Below are positions 29,600 to 39,017 of a stretch of 64,000 bases of DNA, piece after piece. The DNA lies in the NCBI RefSeq assembly GCF_944801835.1, contig NZ_CALYLN010000001.1, positions 652,001 through 716,000 of the forward strand, in the 5' to 3' direction. Within the stretch, counting starts at the first letter, position 1. Each line of letters begins with the position of its first letter. The notes under the pieces were generated by a model that was not told the DNA's origin, searched no databases, and was given only the letters and a program-made list of their open reading frames with translations. Both the position numbers and the translations under genes were made by a program. The DNA is from Bartonella sp. B1099 (GTDB lineage: Bacteria; Pseudomonadota; Alphaproteobacteria; Rhizobiales; Rhizobiaceae).

Positions 29600-30103
29600 T
29601 CAATGAGGAGATGTATGGTTGGAATGATGTCTTGCTTTCATCCAAGTACGCAGTTCTTCAATAAGGATAGCAATAACACCCAGAGTGATAAAACTATCTG
29701 CAAGATTAAAAATAGCAAAATAAAAAATATCATCAATGTGAAAAAGTATATAATCAGTGACATGATGAAAGCGAATACGATCAATAAGGTTGCCGATTGC
29801 TCCCCCAATAATAAGGGCAAGACCGAAGTGCATTAAAAATTTGTTGTCTTCAGTATTCTTCCATAACCATAAAAGAAAGATAATCACAATGATCGTGATG
29901 GCAATGATTCCCCAGTGAGAAAAGGAAGAGAAAAACGAAAATGCAATGCCAGAATTACGCACATGATAAAGGGAAAGGAAAGGAATAAGCGGGATTTCTG
30001 TTCCTAAAGGCATATTGTGCATAATCCAATACTTAACAGCTTGGTCAAGTCCTACTGTAAGGGCTAAGCCAAGAAGAAAAAAAGGGAGTGATTTGCGGAT
30101 CAT
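29600..30103 (-). CDS. lspA: Lipoprotein signal peptidase (signal peptidase II)
   Basis: Aspartic protease in the inner membrane that cleaves prolipoprotein signal peptides. The 167-residue protein has four hydrophobic segments, an N-terminal LDQAVKYWI motif, NSGIAF, and catalytic Asp117 (in HVTDYI) and Asp136 (in NLADSF). The start at 30103 gives an ATGA overlap with the upstream methyltransferase gene; five more codons upstream are open. It would process the Omp19-like lipoprotein in this window. Confidence 0.95.
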   Translation of the reverse strand: MIRKSLPFFLLGLALTVGLDQAVKYWIMHNMPLGTEIPLIPFLSLYHVRNSGIAFSFFSSFSHWGIIAITIIVIIFLLWLWKNTEDNKFLMHFGLALIIGGAIGNLIDRIRFHHVTDYILFHIDDIFYFAIFNLADSFITLGVIAILIEELRTWMKARHHSNHTSPH

Positions 30104-30948
30104 ATTTTTTCCTCGCATGGTTCCAGTGTTAAATAAGGGCGACGGATTTCATAAAGCATAACAGCTGTTGCTATAGCCAGATTAAGCGAGTCAGCGCGTC
30201 CACTTTGTGGAATACGTGCAAGTTTATCACACCGACTTGTCAGAATATCTGATAACCCCTGTTTTTCATTTCCCATTAAAAGGATTATCGGACCATTTTT
30301 CAAATCAAGAGTGCGATAATCCAGAGATCCTTTGAGATGGGTGCCAACGATTATGCCTTTAAAGTGAGCCGACCAGTTTAAAAAGGCGCTTTCATCAAAA
30401 CGATAAAGGGGTATAGAGAAAATAGATCCCATGGTTGCACGAACTGTTTCAGGTGAGAAAGGGTCTGTTGTTTCGCCAATTAAAAGAACACCTTTAGCAC
30501 CTACAGCATCAGCAGTGCGAATAATAGTCCCAAGATTTCCAGGATCACGCACACGATCAAGCGCGATGTAAACATCTTTAGCTTGCCCTTTTATCATTTC
30601 AAGAGGTTGCCATTTTTGTTTGAAAATACCAATAACTGTTTGTGGATTATCGCGTCGGGTAAGTGATTCCATAACCTTTTGTGAGGCTTTGATAACAAAA
30701 CCACCATTGGCTACAGCGCGTGCAGCAGTATTTTCGATAGTGGCATTACCAATTTCGCTTTTAGAAAAAATAAGTGTCTGTATTGTCCAACCGAGATTGA
30801 GAGCATCAATGACCAATTTTAATCCCTCTGCCATAAAAAGACCTTCTCGATTACGGTTTTTCTTTTGGCTAAGTGCTTTAAGATCTTTTATGATAGGGTT
30901 GCTAAGAGAGGTAATTTCTTTCACGCTACCGGTTTTGGGTCTACACAT
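30100..30948 (-). CDS. TrmH/SpoU family RNA 2'-O-methyltransferase
   Basis: SPOUT-fold methyltransferase modifying ribose in rRNA or tRNA. From the ATG at 30948 it is 282 residues. An N-terminal substrate-binding domain (ITSLSNPIIKDLKAL, EGLFMAEGLKLV) is followed by the three SPOUT motifs: ALDRVRDPGNLGTIIRTADA, LLMGNEKQGLS and the C-terminal RADSLNLAIATAVMLYE that forms the knot. The RNA target cannot be assigned. A TTG 15 bases upstream is an alternative start. It follows the gene at 30951 by two bases and overlaps lspA. Confidence 0.88.
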   Translation of the reverse strand: MCRPKTGSVKEITSLSNPIIKDLKALSQKKNRNREGLFMAEGLKLVIDALNLGWTIQTLIFSKSEIGNATIENTAARAVANGGFVIKASQKVMESLTRRDNPQTVIGIFKQKWQPLEMIKGQAKDVYIALDRVRDPGNLGTIIRTADAVGAKGVLLIGETTDPFSPETVRATMGSIFSIPLYRFDESAFLNWSAHFKGIIVGTHLKGSLDYRTLDLKNGPIILLMGNEKQGLSDILTSRCDKLARIPQSGRADSLNLAIATAVMLYEIRRPYLTLEPCEEKI

Positions 30949-30950
30949 AT

Positions 30951-31895
30951 TCAAGCAATCCAACGGCTAAAAAGAGAAGTAGAAAGGGCGCGCCCTGCAA
31001 TTTCTTCACGCAAAATGAGCTCTCCTGATTCGACTGTACCCCCAAGATTTACAAATGCATCGCGCATTAAAGCATGAAGTGCAAAGAAGGAAGCACGAAT
31101 GGAATAAGCTGTAAGGACAACAGAGAGCGGTTTATCAGAGAGGAGTTTACGACAATTTGTGATCATGGCTGGTAAATGATCAAACAGTTGCCAAACTTCG
31201 CCATGGGGTCCACGTCCATAAGCAGGGGGATCGAGAAGAATCATATCATAGTTTTTTTTGCGACGCAGTTCTCGCTCGACAAATTTTACAGCATCATCGC
31301 AAATCCAGCGAATAGAATGATTTGGTAATCCTGCTCTTTCCTGATTAGCTTTTGCCCAGGCAATGGCTTTTTTAGAAGCATCAACATGGGTAACGTTTGC
31401 ACCCGCTCGTGCTCCAATCAAAGAGGCAACACCTGTATAGCCAAAAAGATTCAATAGTTTTATAGGACGTGCGGCTTTAACAATTTGTTCTTCCATAGAG
31501 CGCCAATGGGCATCTTGTTCAGGAAAAACGCCTACATGACGAAAGGAAGTAAAGCGACCTAGAAAAGACAATCCATTCCAAGAAAGAGGCCATGTTTCAC
31601 CAAGTGGCTTTTTAGGAAAATGCCAACGACCAACACCTTCTTCATCACGGTTTCCTGTGAAAATAGCATCAACATCAGCCCATTGTTTTTGTGATAAAGC
31701 GGGCATCCATAATGCTTGACCTTCTGGTCGAATAATTCGATAATCCCCATAACGCTCTAATTTTTGTCCATTGCCAGAATCAATGAGAGCATAATTTTCA
31801 CTCATACCTGTTTCTAAAATAAGAGGCAACTTTTCCTGCGGATATCTATTCTTGTGGGAGGATTGAAAGCATTGTGCAGGCATGTTTTGTATCAC
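30951..31895 (-). CDS. Class I SAM-dependent methyltransferase (RlmI-like)
   Basis: Predicted RNA methyltransferase, 314 residues. It has the SAM-binding LLNLFGYTGVASLIGA, VTHVDASKKAIAWAKAN, and the DPPAYGRG motif in the position of catalytic motif IV. The layout resembles the C-terminal domain of RlmI/RlmK proteins without their PUA domain. The substrate is likely rRNA, but this is inference. First of three tightly packed minus-strand genes ending with lspA. Confidence 0.82.
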   Translation of the reverse strand: MIQNMPAQCFQSSHKNRYPQEKLPLILETGMSENYALIDSGNGQKLERYGDYRIIRPEGQALWMPALSQKQWADVDAIFTGNRDEEGVGRWHFPKKPLGETWPLSWNGLSFLGRFTSFRHVGVFPEQDAHWRSMEEQIVKAARPIKLLNLFGYTGVASLIGARAGANVTHVDASKKAIAWAKANQERAGLPNHSIRWICDDAVKFVERELRRKKNYDMILLDPPAYGRGPHGEVWQLFDHLPAMITNCRKLLSDKPLSVVLTAYSIRASFFALHALMRDAFVNLGGTVESGELILREEIAGRALSTSLFSRWIA

Positions 31896-32043
31896 GGTAT
31901 ATGAAGTATAAAGAATTACATTATAAAACTCTTAAATGTTTCGTAAAAGTGCAAAAGAACTAAAATCAATTAAAACACGTATAGAAACAAATTCTGTATT
32001 GAATATAAAATACTAAAGAGAAAAAGACTTCATTAAAAGACCA

Positions 32044-32340
32044 TTACACTAGATTTGTGATAGACGTTTTCAATTTCTCGATCTCAGCTTTACTTTTTTT
32101 GAGGGCCTTTTTGCATTTGTGATAGGAAAACCAACGGATCAGATTTCCTAATAAAATACCAAAACCAAAGAAAATAAAAAGCCATATAAAGAGAGGAGCA
32201 TGATAAGTAAAACTTTCAGAATTTGCTCGAAAAGGATCAAGGGTTAACGGAACAATTTGACGATTAGCTACGATAAAAACAATCAAAAACGCTGTGATAA
32301 TCACACCGATACTTGTTAGAAGAATACGTTTAATGATCAT
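32044..32340 (-). CDS. LapA-domain (DUF1049) small membrane protein
   Basis: Small inner-membrane protein of 98 residues. It starts MIIKRILLTSIG and has a first hydrophobic segment (about 5-23), then NRQIVPLTLDPF, which is typical of the family. A second segment (about 46-65) with GFGILLGNLIRW follows, and then a Lys/Glu-rich coiled-coil tail. The E. coli homologue LapA helps coordinate LPS assembly. It lies seven bases after ihfB, the usual rhizobial arrangement. The open frame extends 36 codons upstream, but those overlap ihfB. Confidence 0.85.
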   Translation of the reverse strand: MIIKRILLTSIGVIITAFLIVFIVANRQIVPLTLDPFRANSESFTYHAPLFIWLFIFFGFGILLGNLIRWFSYHKCKKALKKSKAEIEKLKTSITNLV

Positions 32341-32347
32341 AAGTTTC

Positions 32348-32626
32348 TCACTGATTAAGACGGTCGCGTAAATCCTTGCCTGTTTTAAAAAAAGGAATCC
32401 ATTTTTCTTCAACAGCAACGGCTTCTCCTGTTCTTGGATTACGTCCATTACGGGCTGAACGGCTTTTTACAGAAAAAGCTCCAAATCCCCGAAGTTCAAC
32501 ACGATCGCCATTGGCAAGTGCTGTTGAAATTTCTTCAAAAATAGCGTTTACAATATTCTCCACATCCCGTTGAAAAAGATGCGGGTTGTGACGAGCAATA
32601 ATTTGCACAAGCTCTGATTTAACCAC
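32348..32626 (-). CDS. ihfB: Integration host factor beta subunit
   Basis: DNA-bending nucleoid protein that pairs with IhfA. From the GTG at 32624-32626 it is 92 residues beginning [11 protein letters not shown], the conserved start, with a GTGAGG ribosome site five bases upstream. A TTG seven codons earlier is also open. The HU/IHF fold shows [12 protein letters not shown], the [10 protein letters not shown] turn, and [12 protein letters not shown], which forms the DNA-inserting arm with its Pro. Shares its upstream region with the divergent lptC. Confidence 0.95.
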   Translation of the reverse strand: MVKSELVQIIARHNPHLFQRDVENIVNAIFEEISTALANGDRVELRGFGAFSVKSRSARNGRNPRTGEAVAVEEKWIPFFKTGKDLRDRLNQ

Positions 32627-32810
32627 AATAGCCTCACTTTCACACAAAAAACTTTTTTATAATTGTGCACTTCATGCATATTACAATATATAAACGGATA
32701 AAAGCAAAATAAAACCAAGAAAAAATAAATTTCAAGAAACAAAATTTGAAAATACCTCTTATAAAGGTTATACAGATTAAAAATGCGGAATTTTAAGAGA
32801 TTAGGAGAGT

Positions 32811-33455
32811 ATGTCCGTACACAATCATTATGAAGTCTTTTCAACGCAATCATCTGTTGGAGATGTTTTTAAAAAAGCATCTCGGCATTCGCGTCGCATT
32901 AGCCACTTAAAAATTTTTTTACCCCTCTTAGCATTAGTTTCAGGGGTAGTTTTTTGCTGGTTTACGTTTTTCTTGGTTCCCGTTACGTCTGAGCCTATAC
33001 CTTTGAATAATGAAGAGAATGGAGTGACGAACTTGACAATGCTCAATCTAAAATTAGAAGGGTATACGCGTGCTCATGAACCTTATTGGCTTAAAGCAGA
33101 AAAGGCATTTCAAGATCATACGCGCTCTGGAATAATTGGATTACAAAACATTACAGCGAAAGCATCTGTGGGCCAGCAAAGACAAGTTTTTCTTGCTGCA
33201 CAAGGGGGTATTTACGATAACATTCATGGTTTTTTACAGTTGGATAAGCCATTCACCATTACAACGAATGATGGGATAATGGCACAATTTATGTCGGCTA
33301 ATATTAATTTATCTGAGGGACAGTTAAAAACAGAACAACGCGTTAATATTCAGCGAGCCGGTTTTCATCTTGCTGCCAATGCCTTACAAATTCGAGAAAA
33401 AGGAAAAAACATGTATTTCCATGGTGGTGTGCATTTAGTGCTTGAAAAGCAATGA
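32811..33455 (+). CDS. lptC: LPS export ABC transporter periplasmic protein LptC
   Basis: Bitopic inner-membrane protein that passes LPS from LptBFG to LptA. The 214-residue protein has a short cytosolic N-terminus, one membrane span (about 36-55) and a periplasmic LptC beta-jellyroll domain (LKLEGYTRAHEPYWLKAEKA, LQNITAKAS, AQGGIYD, later NIQRAGFHLAANAL). Strong TTAGGAGAG ribosome site. First gene of lptC-lptA-lptB. Confidence 0.9.
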   Translation: MSVHNHYEVFSTQSSVGDVFKKASRHSRRISHLKIFLPLLALVSGVVFCWFTFFLVPVTSEPIPLNNEENGVTNLTMLNLKLEGYTRAHEPYWLKAEKAFQDHTRSGIIGLQNITAKASVGQQRQVFLAAQGGIYDNIHGFLQLDKPFTITTNDGIMAQFMSANINLSEGQLKTEQRVNIQRAGFHLAANALQIREKGKNMYFHGGVHLVLEKQ

Positions 33456-33531
33456 CGCAATATCAAGATGAATCTTTAAGGGATATTTAAAAGAGAATTC
33501 ATGTGTATATGCAAACAGAAGAATTGAAAGA

Positions 33532-34131
33532 ATGAGATCATACAAAAGATGGATCGGTATGACGTTGGCTTTTAGCATGGGAATGTTAGGAGGAAGAACG
33601 GTTTTAGGATATGCTGAAGGGACCCATTTTGGAATAAATCTATCAAACGACAAAGAACCGGTAGAGCTTCATGCAGATTCTTTAGAAATACGTGATAAAG
33701 AAGGGATAGCCCTTTTTAAGGGTGATGTTTCAGTGGTGCAAGGTGAACGTCTTTTACGGACGGCAAAATTAATTGTTTATTATGATAAAGCCCATAAAGA
33801 AGCGGATAGAAACAGGGAAGATAGGAAGGCATCATCTGTTGCCTTGTTTGGTTCGTCGAGTATACAAAAAATGGAAGCCTTAGGAAAAGTCTATATAAAA
33901 ATAGCGACGCAAGTTGCTACGGGAGATAGAGGTGTTTTTGATGGAAAATCAAAAATGATGAGCTTGACAGGGAATCATGTTGTATTAACGGATGGTGACA
34001 ATGTGGCAACAGGATGCAAATTAACGGCCAATATGGAAAGCGGACAGGCTTTTTTAGAAGGTTGTGAGACGACTAAGAAAAAAGGTCGCGTTTCTATTAT
34101 TTTTAAACAAAATCAACAAAATGGCCATTAA
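33532..34131 (+). CDS. lptA: LPS transport periplasmic protein LptA
   Basis: Periplasmic bridge protein of the LPS export machinery, 199 residues. The hydrophobic N-terminal signal ends near GYAEG. The OstA-like beta-jellyroll has PVELHADSLEIRDKEGIALFKGDVSVVQG and ends with DGKSKMMSLTGNHVVLTDGDNVATG-type repeats. It lies between lptC and lptB, six bases before lptB. Confidence 0.9.
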   Translation: MRSYKRWIGMTLAFSMGMLGGRTVLGYAEGTHFGINLSNDKEPVELHADSLEIRDKEGIALFKGDVSVVQGERLLRTAKLIVYYDKAHKEADRNREDRKASSVALFGSSSIQKMEALGKVYIKIATQVATGDRGVFDGKSKMMSLTGNHVVLTDGDNVATGCKLTANMESGQAFLEGCETTKKKGRVSIIFKQNQQNGH

Positions 34132-34137
34132 GGTTTC

Positions 34138-34932
34138 ATGTTTGGAATCAAAAGAAAAAAACAGACTGATCAGCATGACCTTGCAAGTGAAGCTTCAAAA
34201 AAGCGCTTAAAAGGGACTTTGATTGCCAGTCATTTGATTAAAGTTTATCGAGGAAGACCAACAGTTAATGGTGTTTCTTTTGGCATTCGTACGGGAGAAG
34301 CCGTTGGCATTTTAGGGCCTAATGGGGCAGGTAAAACAACTTGTTTTTATATGGTTACGGGGCTCATAAAATCTGATGGAGGATCCATTAAAATTGATGG
34401 ATTTGATATTACGCATCTTCCGATGTATCGACGGGCACGTTTAGGTATTGGGTATCTTCCCCAAGAAGCATCTATTTTTCGTGGTCTTTCCGTAGAAAAT
34501 AACATCAAAGCTGTTTTAGAAGTCATTGAAAAAGATCGCCTTAAACAACGCGAAGAGCTTGATAGTCTTTTACATGAATTTAAAATTGATCATTTACGTA
34601 AAATGCCTGCACTTTCGTTATCTGGGGGTGAACGTCGACGACTTGAAATTGCGCGCGCTTTAGCTTCTCGTCCTCATTTTATGTTACTTGATGAACCATT
34701 TGCAGGAATTGATCCTATCGCTATTTTTGATATTCAGCAGCTTATTCGTTATTTAACGAAGCGTGGCATTGGTGTTTTAATAACAGATCATAATGTACGC
34801 GAAACATTAGGGCTTGTCGACCGCGCTTATATTATTCATACCGGCAAAGTGTTAGTTCACGGTCGTCCTAATGATATTATCAACAATGTTGATGTCCGCA
34901 GAATTTATTTAGGACATCAGTTTTCTCTATGA
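34138..34932 (+). CDS. lptB: LPS export ABC transporter ATP-binding protein LptB
   Basis: Cytosolic ATPase that powers LPS extraction from the inner membrane. The 264-residue protein has Walker A GPNGAGKT at 60-67, LGIGYLPQEASIFRGLSV around the Q-loop, signature LSGGERRRLEIARAL, Walker B FMLLDEPFAGIDP and the switch His in TDHNVRE. It has a 25-residue basic extension before the ABC fold. In most relatives rpoN follows directly; here it does not. Confidence 0.96.
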   Translation: MFGIKRKKQTDQHDLASEASKKRLKGTLIASHLIKVYRGRPTVNGVSFGIRTGEAVGILGPNGAGKTTCFYMVTGLIKSDGGSIKIDGFDITHLPMYRRARLGIGYLPQEASIFRGLSVENNIKAVLEVIEKDRLKQREELDSLLHEFKIDHLRKMPALSLSGGERRRLEIARALASRPHFMLLDEPFAGIDPIAIFDIQQLIRYLTKRGIGVLITDHNVRETLGLVDRAYIIHTGKVLVHGRPNDIINNVDVRRIYLGHQFSL

Positions 34933-35436
34933 TTTTACAGCTTTTATGCTTTTCCATTTAAGTTTAATAGAAACAACATAGTTGCTACAAACACTATTCT
35001 AAGTAATCAAACACATTTCAAAGGAGGTAGATAAGGTTTCATTGTGATTATTAATAAAACATATTATCGATATATTTCTATTACAGAAACAAAGGCAAAT
35101 TTTTCTTTATTGAGAAACGATGATCATGTTGTTAAAGGCTTGTAAAGCAATAAAAGAATGTGACTTTAGGATAGAGTTTTTTAATTTGGGGTGTGCAATA
35201 AGTTTTTCTCTGATAGTTGTCTTTATGACATTATTATTGAATTATTGAAAATCTCCTTATTTATGCCAAACTTCTTTTATGAGTATAATCTAATAAATTC
35301 TCATTGAGTGGTGAAAGAGGTTTCGTCACTTAAGATGAGTTTATTGTTTTATTGGTTGAGCTTACTCATGATTGTATCATAGAAAAGATATCATTGAATT
35401 AACTTAATAATGAGTGATAAACGAGGCTGCAAATAA
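34933..35436. other. Gene-free spacer where rpoN would be expected
   Basis: About 500 bp after lptB without an ORF of note. Scanning all frames for sigma-54 motifs, including the RpoN box, gave nothing. The sigma-54 gene appears to have been deleted outright. Confidence 0.6.
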
Positions 35437-35637
35437 ATGCGTGTTTTGTTGAAAAGTGAGAGATATTCATCACACTTTCTCTGTCGAATCAAAGAACATA
35501 TCGATGATGCTGTTTTGGGTATTTTGATTGGAGCATCCATCCGTTATATATTGCGTTTATTCAATAGGGATTGTCGTGTTTTATTGGCTTGTATAGCGTA
35601 TTTAAAATGGGAGAAAAGCTTTAGGTTCTTGTTATAA
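35437..35637 (+). pseudogene. Probable remnant of hpf (ribosome hibernation promoting factor)
   Basis: A 66-codon frame starting MRVLLKSER. It shows a spaced pattern like the N-terminal half of long Hpf: RV at the start, F..RI..HI.DAV (35482-35517 region), a gap, then F.RDCRVLLAC, resembling the FxADCKVHLDSG strand. It then stops. Downstream to about 35990 the sequence is broken in all frames, with possible traces of the C-terminal domain. Position between lptB and ptsN is exactly where hpf lies in rhizobia. Assignment is by weak pattern plus synteny. Confidence 0.5.
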
Positions 35638-36052
35638 GGCTTTGTTTAAGCTATACAGTAATTTTCAAACTAAAGGTCCATTTTGCTCGATATGCTTCTC
35701 ATTCTATTAAGAGTTCATTTTTAAAGAAAGAAAAAAATCTAATGGGGAGTTATACATTAACTTTTATGGCAGGTTTAATAAACTTATAAATAATGCCCTT
35801 TTCTAGTGTCTTAAGGAAATTAATTTTATGAACAACTTCATTTCTTTTTTTCTTTTCTCATGCGGTTAATGAGGAGCTAAGCACTATTTATTGTTCTGTT
35901 AAAAGTGATATGAGACGTATTAAGCCATCACCCATTATAAATTGAAAAATAAAAACACATGCGCTGTTGCGAAAAGTGAAAGAACTTAAAGGTTCGATAC
36001 CGTTTATAGGTTTATTGGTGAGCATTTGAGCGTGTAAGAGGAAAATTAAAGG

Positions 36053-36517
36053 ATGAATTTGAGTGAGTTAATAGCACCGGAAGCAATTATTCCGGCTCTT
36101 AAGGCTAATTCGAAAAAACAAGTTCTGCAAATTTTAGCCGAAAAAGCTTCTCAGCTGACAGGTCTTAGTGAGCATGTAATTTTTGATATTGTTTTGCAAC
36201 GTGAGAAGCTTGGTTCAACAGGGCTTGGTGGTGGTATTGCTATTCCGCATGGAAAATTACCTGATATTAATCGGATTATTGGTATATTTGCACGTCTTGA
36301 AAGTCCTGTTGATTTTGAAGCTCTCGATGATGAGCCTATAGACCTTGTTTTTCTTCTTTTGGCACCTGAAAATGCTGGTGCAGATCACTTAAAAGCTTTA
36401 TCACAGATTGCACGTGTTTTGCGTCATGCTGATGTTGTGCAAAAATTACGCAATACGCACAATGCCAATGCGCTTTATGCTTTATTGATTCAAACTTCAG
36501 AATCAAACGCAGCTTAA
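36053..36517 (+). CDS. ptsN: Nitrogen PTS EIIA component (EIIA-Ntr)
   Basis: Regulatory phosphocarrier of the nitrogen PTS, 154 residues. The conserved phosphorylatable His66 lies in the GGGIAIPHGKLP motif. QREKLGSTGLG precedes it, and LAPENAGADHLKALSQIARVLR follows. It is retained although rpoN has been lost and hpf is broken, which argues for a sigma-54-independent role. An AGAGGA site lies upstream of the ATG. Confidence 0.95.
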   Translation: MNLSELIAPEAIIPALKANSKKQVLQILAEKASQLTGLSEHVIFDIVLQREKLGSTGLGGGIAIPHGKLPDINRIIGIFARLESPVDFEALDDEPIDLVFLLLAPENAGADHLKALSQIARVLRHADVVQKLRNTHNANALYALLIQTSESNAA

Positions 36518-37238
36518 AAAAGATTATAAGTGTATAAATTGCGGAGTATACACCATAGAGCCTAGAAATAGTATAATTTATATCTTAAAGGGCTGATAGT
36601 AAAAGATAACGTTATGCGATTCGCTATTGAGACAGAATCTAAGGCTTCTATGTTTTGTGATTTAATATATTGATAATATTTGGTTATTTTTGCAAGATAT
36701 TTTTAAGATTATGACAAGACGATATCAGCATGATATTGAATACGACGTATGAATACACTATAATAGTTAAAAGGTGGAGTATCTTACGGACAGACGTGTA
36801 TTGAATGTGTAGAGTTGAGAAATGATATTCACAAAGCTATGAGATGCTATGAAATTTTTTGGGGATTATAGAGTGTATTTTCAAAGTTTTGCAGCAGATT
36901 GCTTGTGATGTAAAGAGTATGGTTTATTTCTCAGCAGAGTGGTGGTATATTTTTATCTTGTTTTGAAATCCTATTGCCTAAAGGAATCGTTTTTTATGAA
37001 AAAACGAAATGGGTGATGTGAAATCAAAAATATTGTTTTTTAATGCGATTATTGAATAAAAAGTTCATATTTTGGTAACGACTAAAAGGTCACAATGAAA
37101 CGTGAAATCTGTTCTGATTGCTGTGAAAATATTTCGCTTATTGAAGGAATTAGGATAATTACACATGAGTATTGAGGAGTTTTTATTTGAACTTTTCCAA
37201 TGAAGAGAATCTTGTTAGAGATTAAAGAAGTGAGCTAA
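36518..37238. other. Long gene-free spacer between ptsN and the IalB-like gene
   Basis: About 720 bp without a convincing ORF, RNA gene or terminator. I see only AT-rich sequence. Confidence 0.5.
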
Positions 37239-37748
37239 ATGAAGATGTTTGAAAAGACTGTTATTGCTGCATCTGTAATGGTTCTTGTTACAGCCGGGGC
37301 GGTATGTGCACAAACGCCAAGCCGTTTAAATCAATTTGAAGCGTGGGGAGCCTATTCTTATAAATCGTCCCAAAATACGATTTGCTATGTGTTATCTGTT
37401 CCTTTGAAGGCTCTTCCAACAACGGTTAATCATGGGGATAATTTTTTCTTAGTTACCAAGCGTTCTCAATCGCCTGTTTCGTTTGAACCGCAGTTTATGG
37501 CTGGTTATACGCTTCAAGAAGGGTCGAGAGTGACAGTGACCATTGGAGATAAGGACTTTGATTTTTTCACGAAGGATTCCTCAGCTTGGTTGGCGTCATC
37601 AGAGCTAGAAAAGCAACTTGTTTCTGCGATGCGTGCTGGAAACAATATGACGGTGAAAGCAATATCAAAACGAGGAACGCATACCACCTATACTTATTCC
37701 TTAAAAGGAGTCACTGCTGCATTAAATGCGGCTCAAAAGTGCCATTAA
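37239..37748 (+). CDS. Invasion-associated locus B (IalB) family protein
   Basis: Secreted protein of 169 residues with a signal peptide cleaved near VCA-QT. The mature domain shows the family pattern: FEAWGAYSY, Cys49 in TICYVLS, a central beta-rich part, then RGTHTTYTYSLKGVTAALNAA and Cys168. The two cysteines are placed as in the family disulfide. IalB of Bartonella bacilliformis is associated with erythrocyte entry. This is a paralogous family member and not necessarily ialB itself. It is followed 42 bp later by rlmN. Confidence 0.85.
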   Translation: MKMFEKTVIAASVMVLVTAGAVCAQTPSRLNQFEAWGAYSYKSSQNTICYVLSVPLKALPTTVNHGDNFFLVTKRSQSPVSFEPQFMAGYTLQEGSRVTVTIGDKDFDFFTKDSSAWLASSELEKQLVSAMRAGNNMTVKAISKRGTHTTYTYSLKGVTAALNAAQKCH

Positions 37749-37790
37749 GGTTTTAATAACTTTTAAAATAGTAATGTAAATTGGAAAGCA

Positions 37791-39017
37791 ATGGCTATTT
37801 CCTACGACCTTAGACCTGTTGGTTCATGTTTAGCACAAAAAACAGATAATGTGGTGGTGAAGGAGAGTTCTAAGCTCTCTTTAATTGGATTATCGCAAGA
37901 TGAAATAGTGCAAGCTTTAAAGACAGTTGGTGTACCAGAGCGTCAAACGCGTATGCGTGCACGCCAACTTTGGCATTGGCTTTATGTCCGTGGCATTTCA
38001 AATTTTGGTGAAATGCTGAACATTTCTAAAGCAATGCAGGAAACACTTAAACATCATTTTTCCATTGCACGTCCTGAAATTGTTGGAGAACAAATATCAA
38101 AGGATGGCACACGTAAATGGCTCTTACGTTTTCCTGCACGTGGGGCTGGAAGACCTGTTGAAATTGAAACGGTTTATATTCCTGAAGAAGGACGTGGGAC
38201 CTTATGTCTTTCATCGCAAGTCGGGTGTACGTTAACCTGCTCTTTTTGTCATACGGGAACGCAGATGCTTGTTCGCAATCTGACGGCGGAAGAAATTTTG
38301 GCACAATTGTTGGTTGCACGTGATTGTTTGGGGGATTTTCCTGATAAGGATACGCCTGATGGGGCAATTGTTCCTGTTGAAGGGCGCAAAATTACCAATA
38401 TTGTTATGATGGGAATGGGAGAACCTCTTTATAATTTTGAAGCTGTAAAAAAAGCTTTATTGATTGCTTCTGATGGCGATGGACTTTCTTTATCAAAACG
38501 TCGAATTACGCTTTCAACCAGTGGGGTTGTTCCTGGAATTATTCGAACTGGGGAAGAAATTGGTGTGATGTTAGCAATTTCACTGCATGCCGTACACGAT
38601 ACACTAAGGGATATGCTTGTTCCTATCAATAAAAAATATCCGCTTGCTCTTCTCATGGATGCTTGCCGTAATTATCCTGGTCTGTCTAATGCAAAACGAA
38701 TCACATTTGAATATGTTATGCTGAAAGATATCAATGATAGTTTAGATGATGCTAAGCGATTAATACAGTTGCTAAAAGGTATTCCAGCGAAGATCAATTT
38801 AATTCCTTTTAATCCGTGGCCAGGGAGTAATTATCAATGTTCTGATTGGGAGCAAATCGAGCGTTTTGCTGATGTTGTTAATCAAGCAGGCTATGCTTCT
38901 CCTATTCGGATACCGCGTGGACGCGATATTTTAGCTGCATGTGGACAGCTTAAATCGGCTTCAGAGCGCTTACGAAAATCTGAACGTTTGAAACTTGAAA
39001 ATGCCATTGGTCATTAG
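37791..39017 (+). CDS. rlmN: Dual-specificity 23S rRNA/tRNA adenine-C2 methyltransferase RlmN
   Basis: Radical-SAM enzyme making m2A2503 in 23S rRNA and m2A37 in tRNA. The 408-residue protein has Cys146, Cys150 and Cys153 as the cluster motif ([12 protein letters not shown]), MMGMGEPL, and SLHAVHD. The substrate-linking cysteine is Cys384 near the C-terminus (AACGQL). The N-terminus is about 30 residues longer than in E. coli, as in rhizobial homologues. Confidence 0.96.
   Translation: MAISYDLRPVGSCLAQKTDNVVVKESSKLSLIGLSQDEIVQALKTVGVPERQTRMRARQLWHWLYVRGISNFGEMLNISKAMQETLKHHFSIARPEIVGEQISKDGTRKWLLRFPARGAGRPVEIETVYIPEEGRGTLCLSSQVGCTLTCSFCHTGTQMLVRNLTAEEILAQLLVARDCLGDFPDKDTPDGAIVPVEGRKITNIVMMGMGEPLYNFEAVKKALLIASDGDGLSLSKRRITLSTSGVVPGIIRTGEEIGVMLAISLHAVHDTLRDMLVPINKKYPLALLMDACRNYPGLSNAKRITFEYVMLKDINDSLDDAKRLIQLLKGIPAKINLIPFNPWPGSNYQCSDWEQIERFADVVNQAGYASPIRIPRGRDILAACGQLKSASERLRKSERLKLENAIGH

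Noticed and set aside
29591-29836. 81-codon plus-strand frame
   Set aside because: Antisense to lspA and without independent support.
35991-36005. GGTTCGATACC-like word resembling a tRNA T-loop
   Set aside because: No acceptor, D or anticodon stem can be built around it. I found no tRNA gene in the window.
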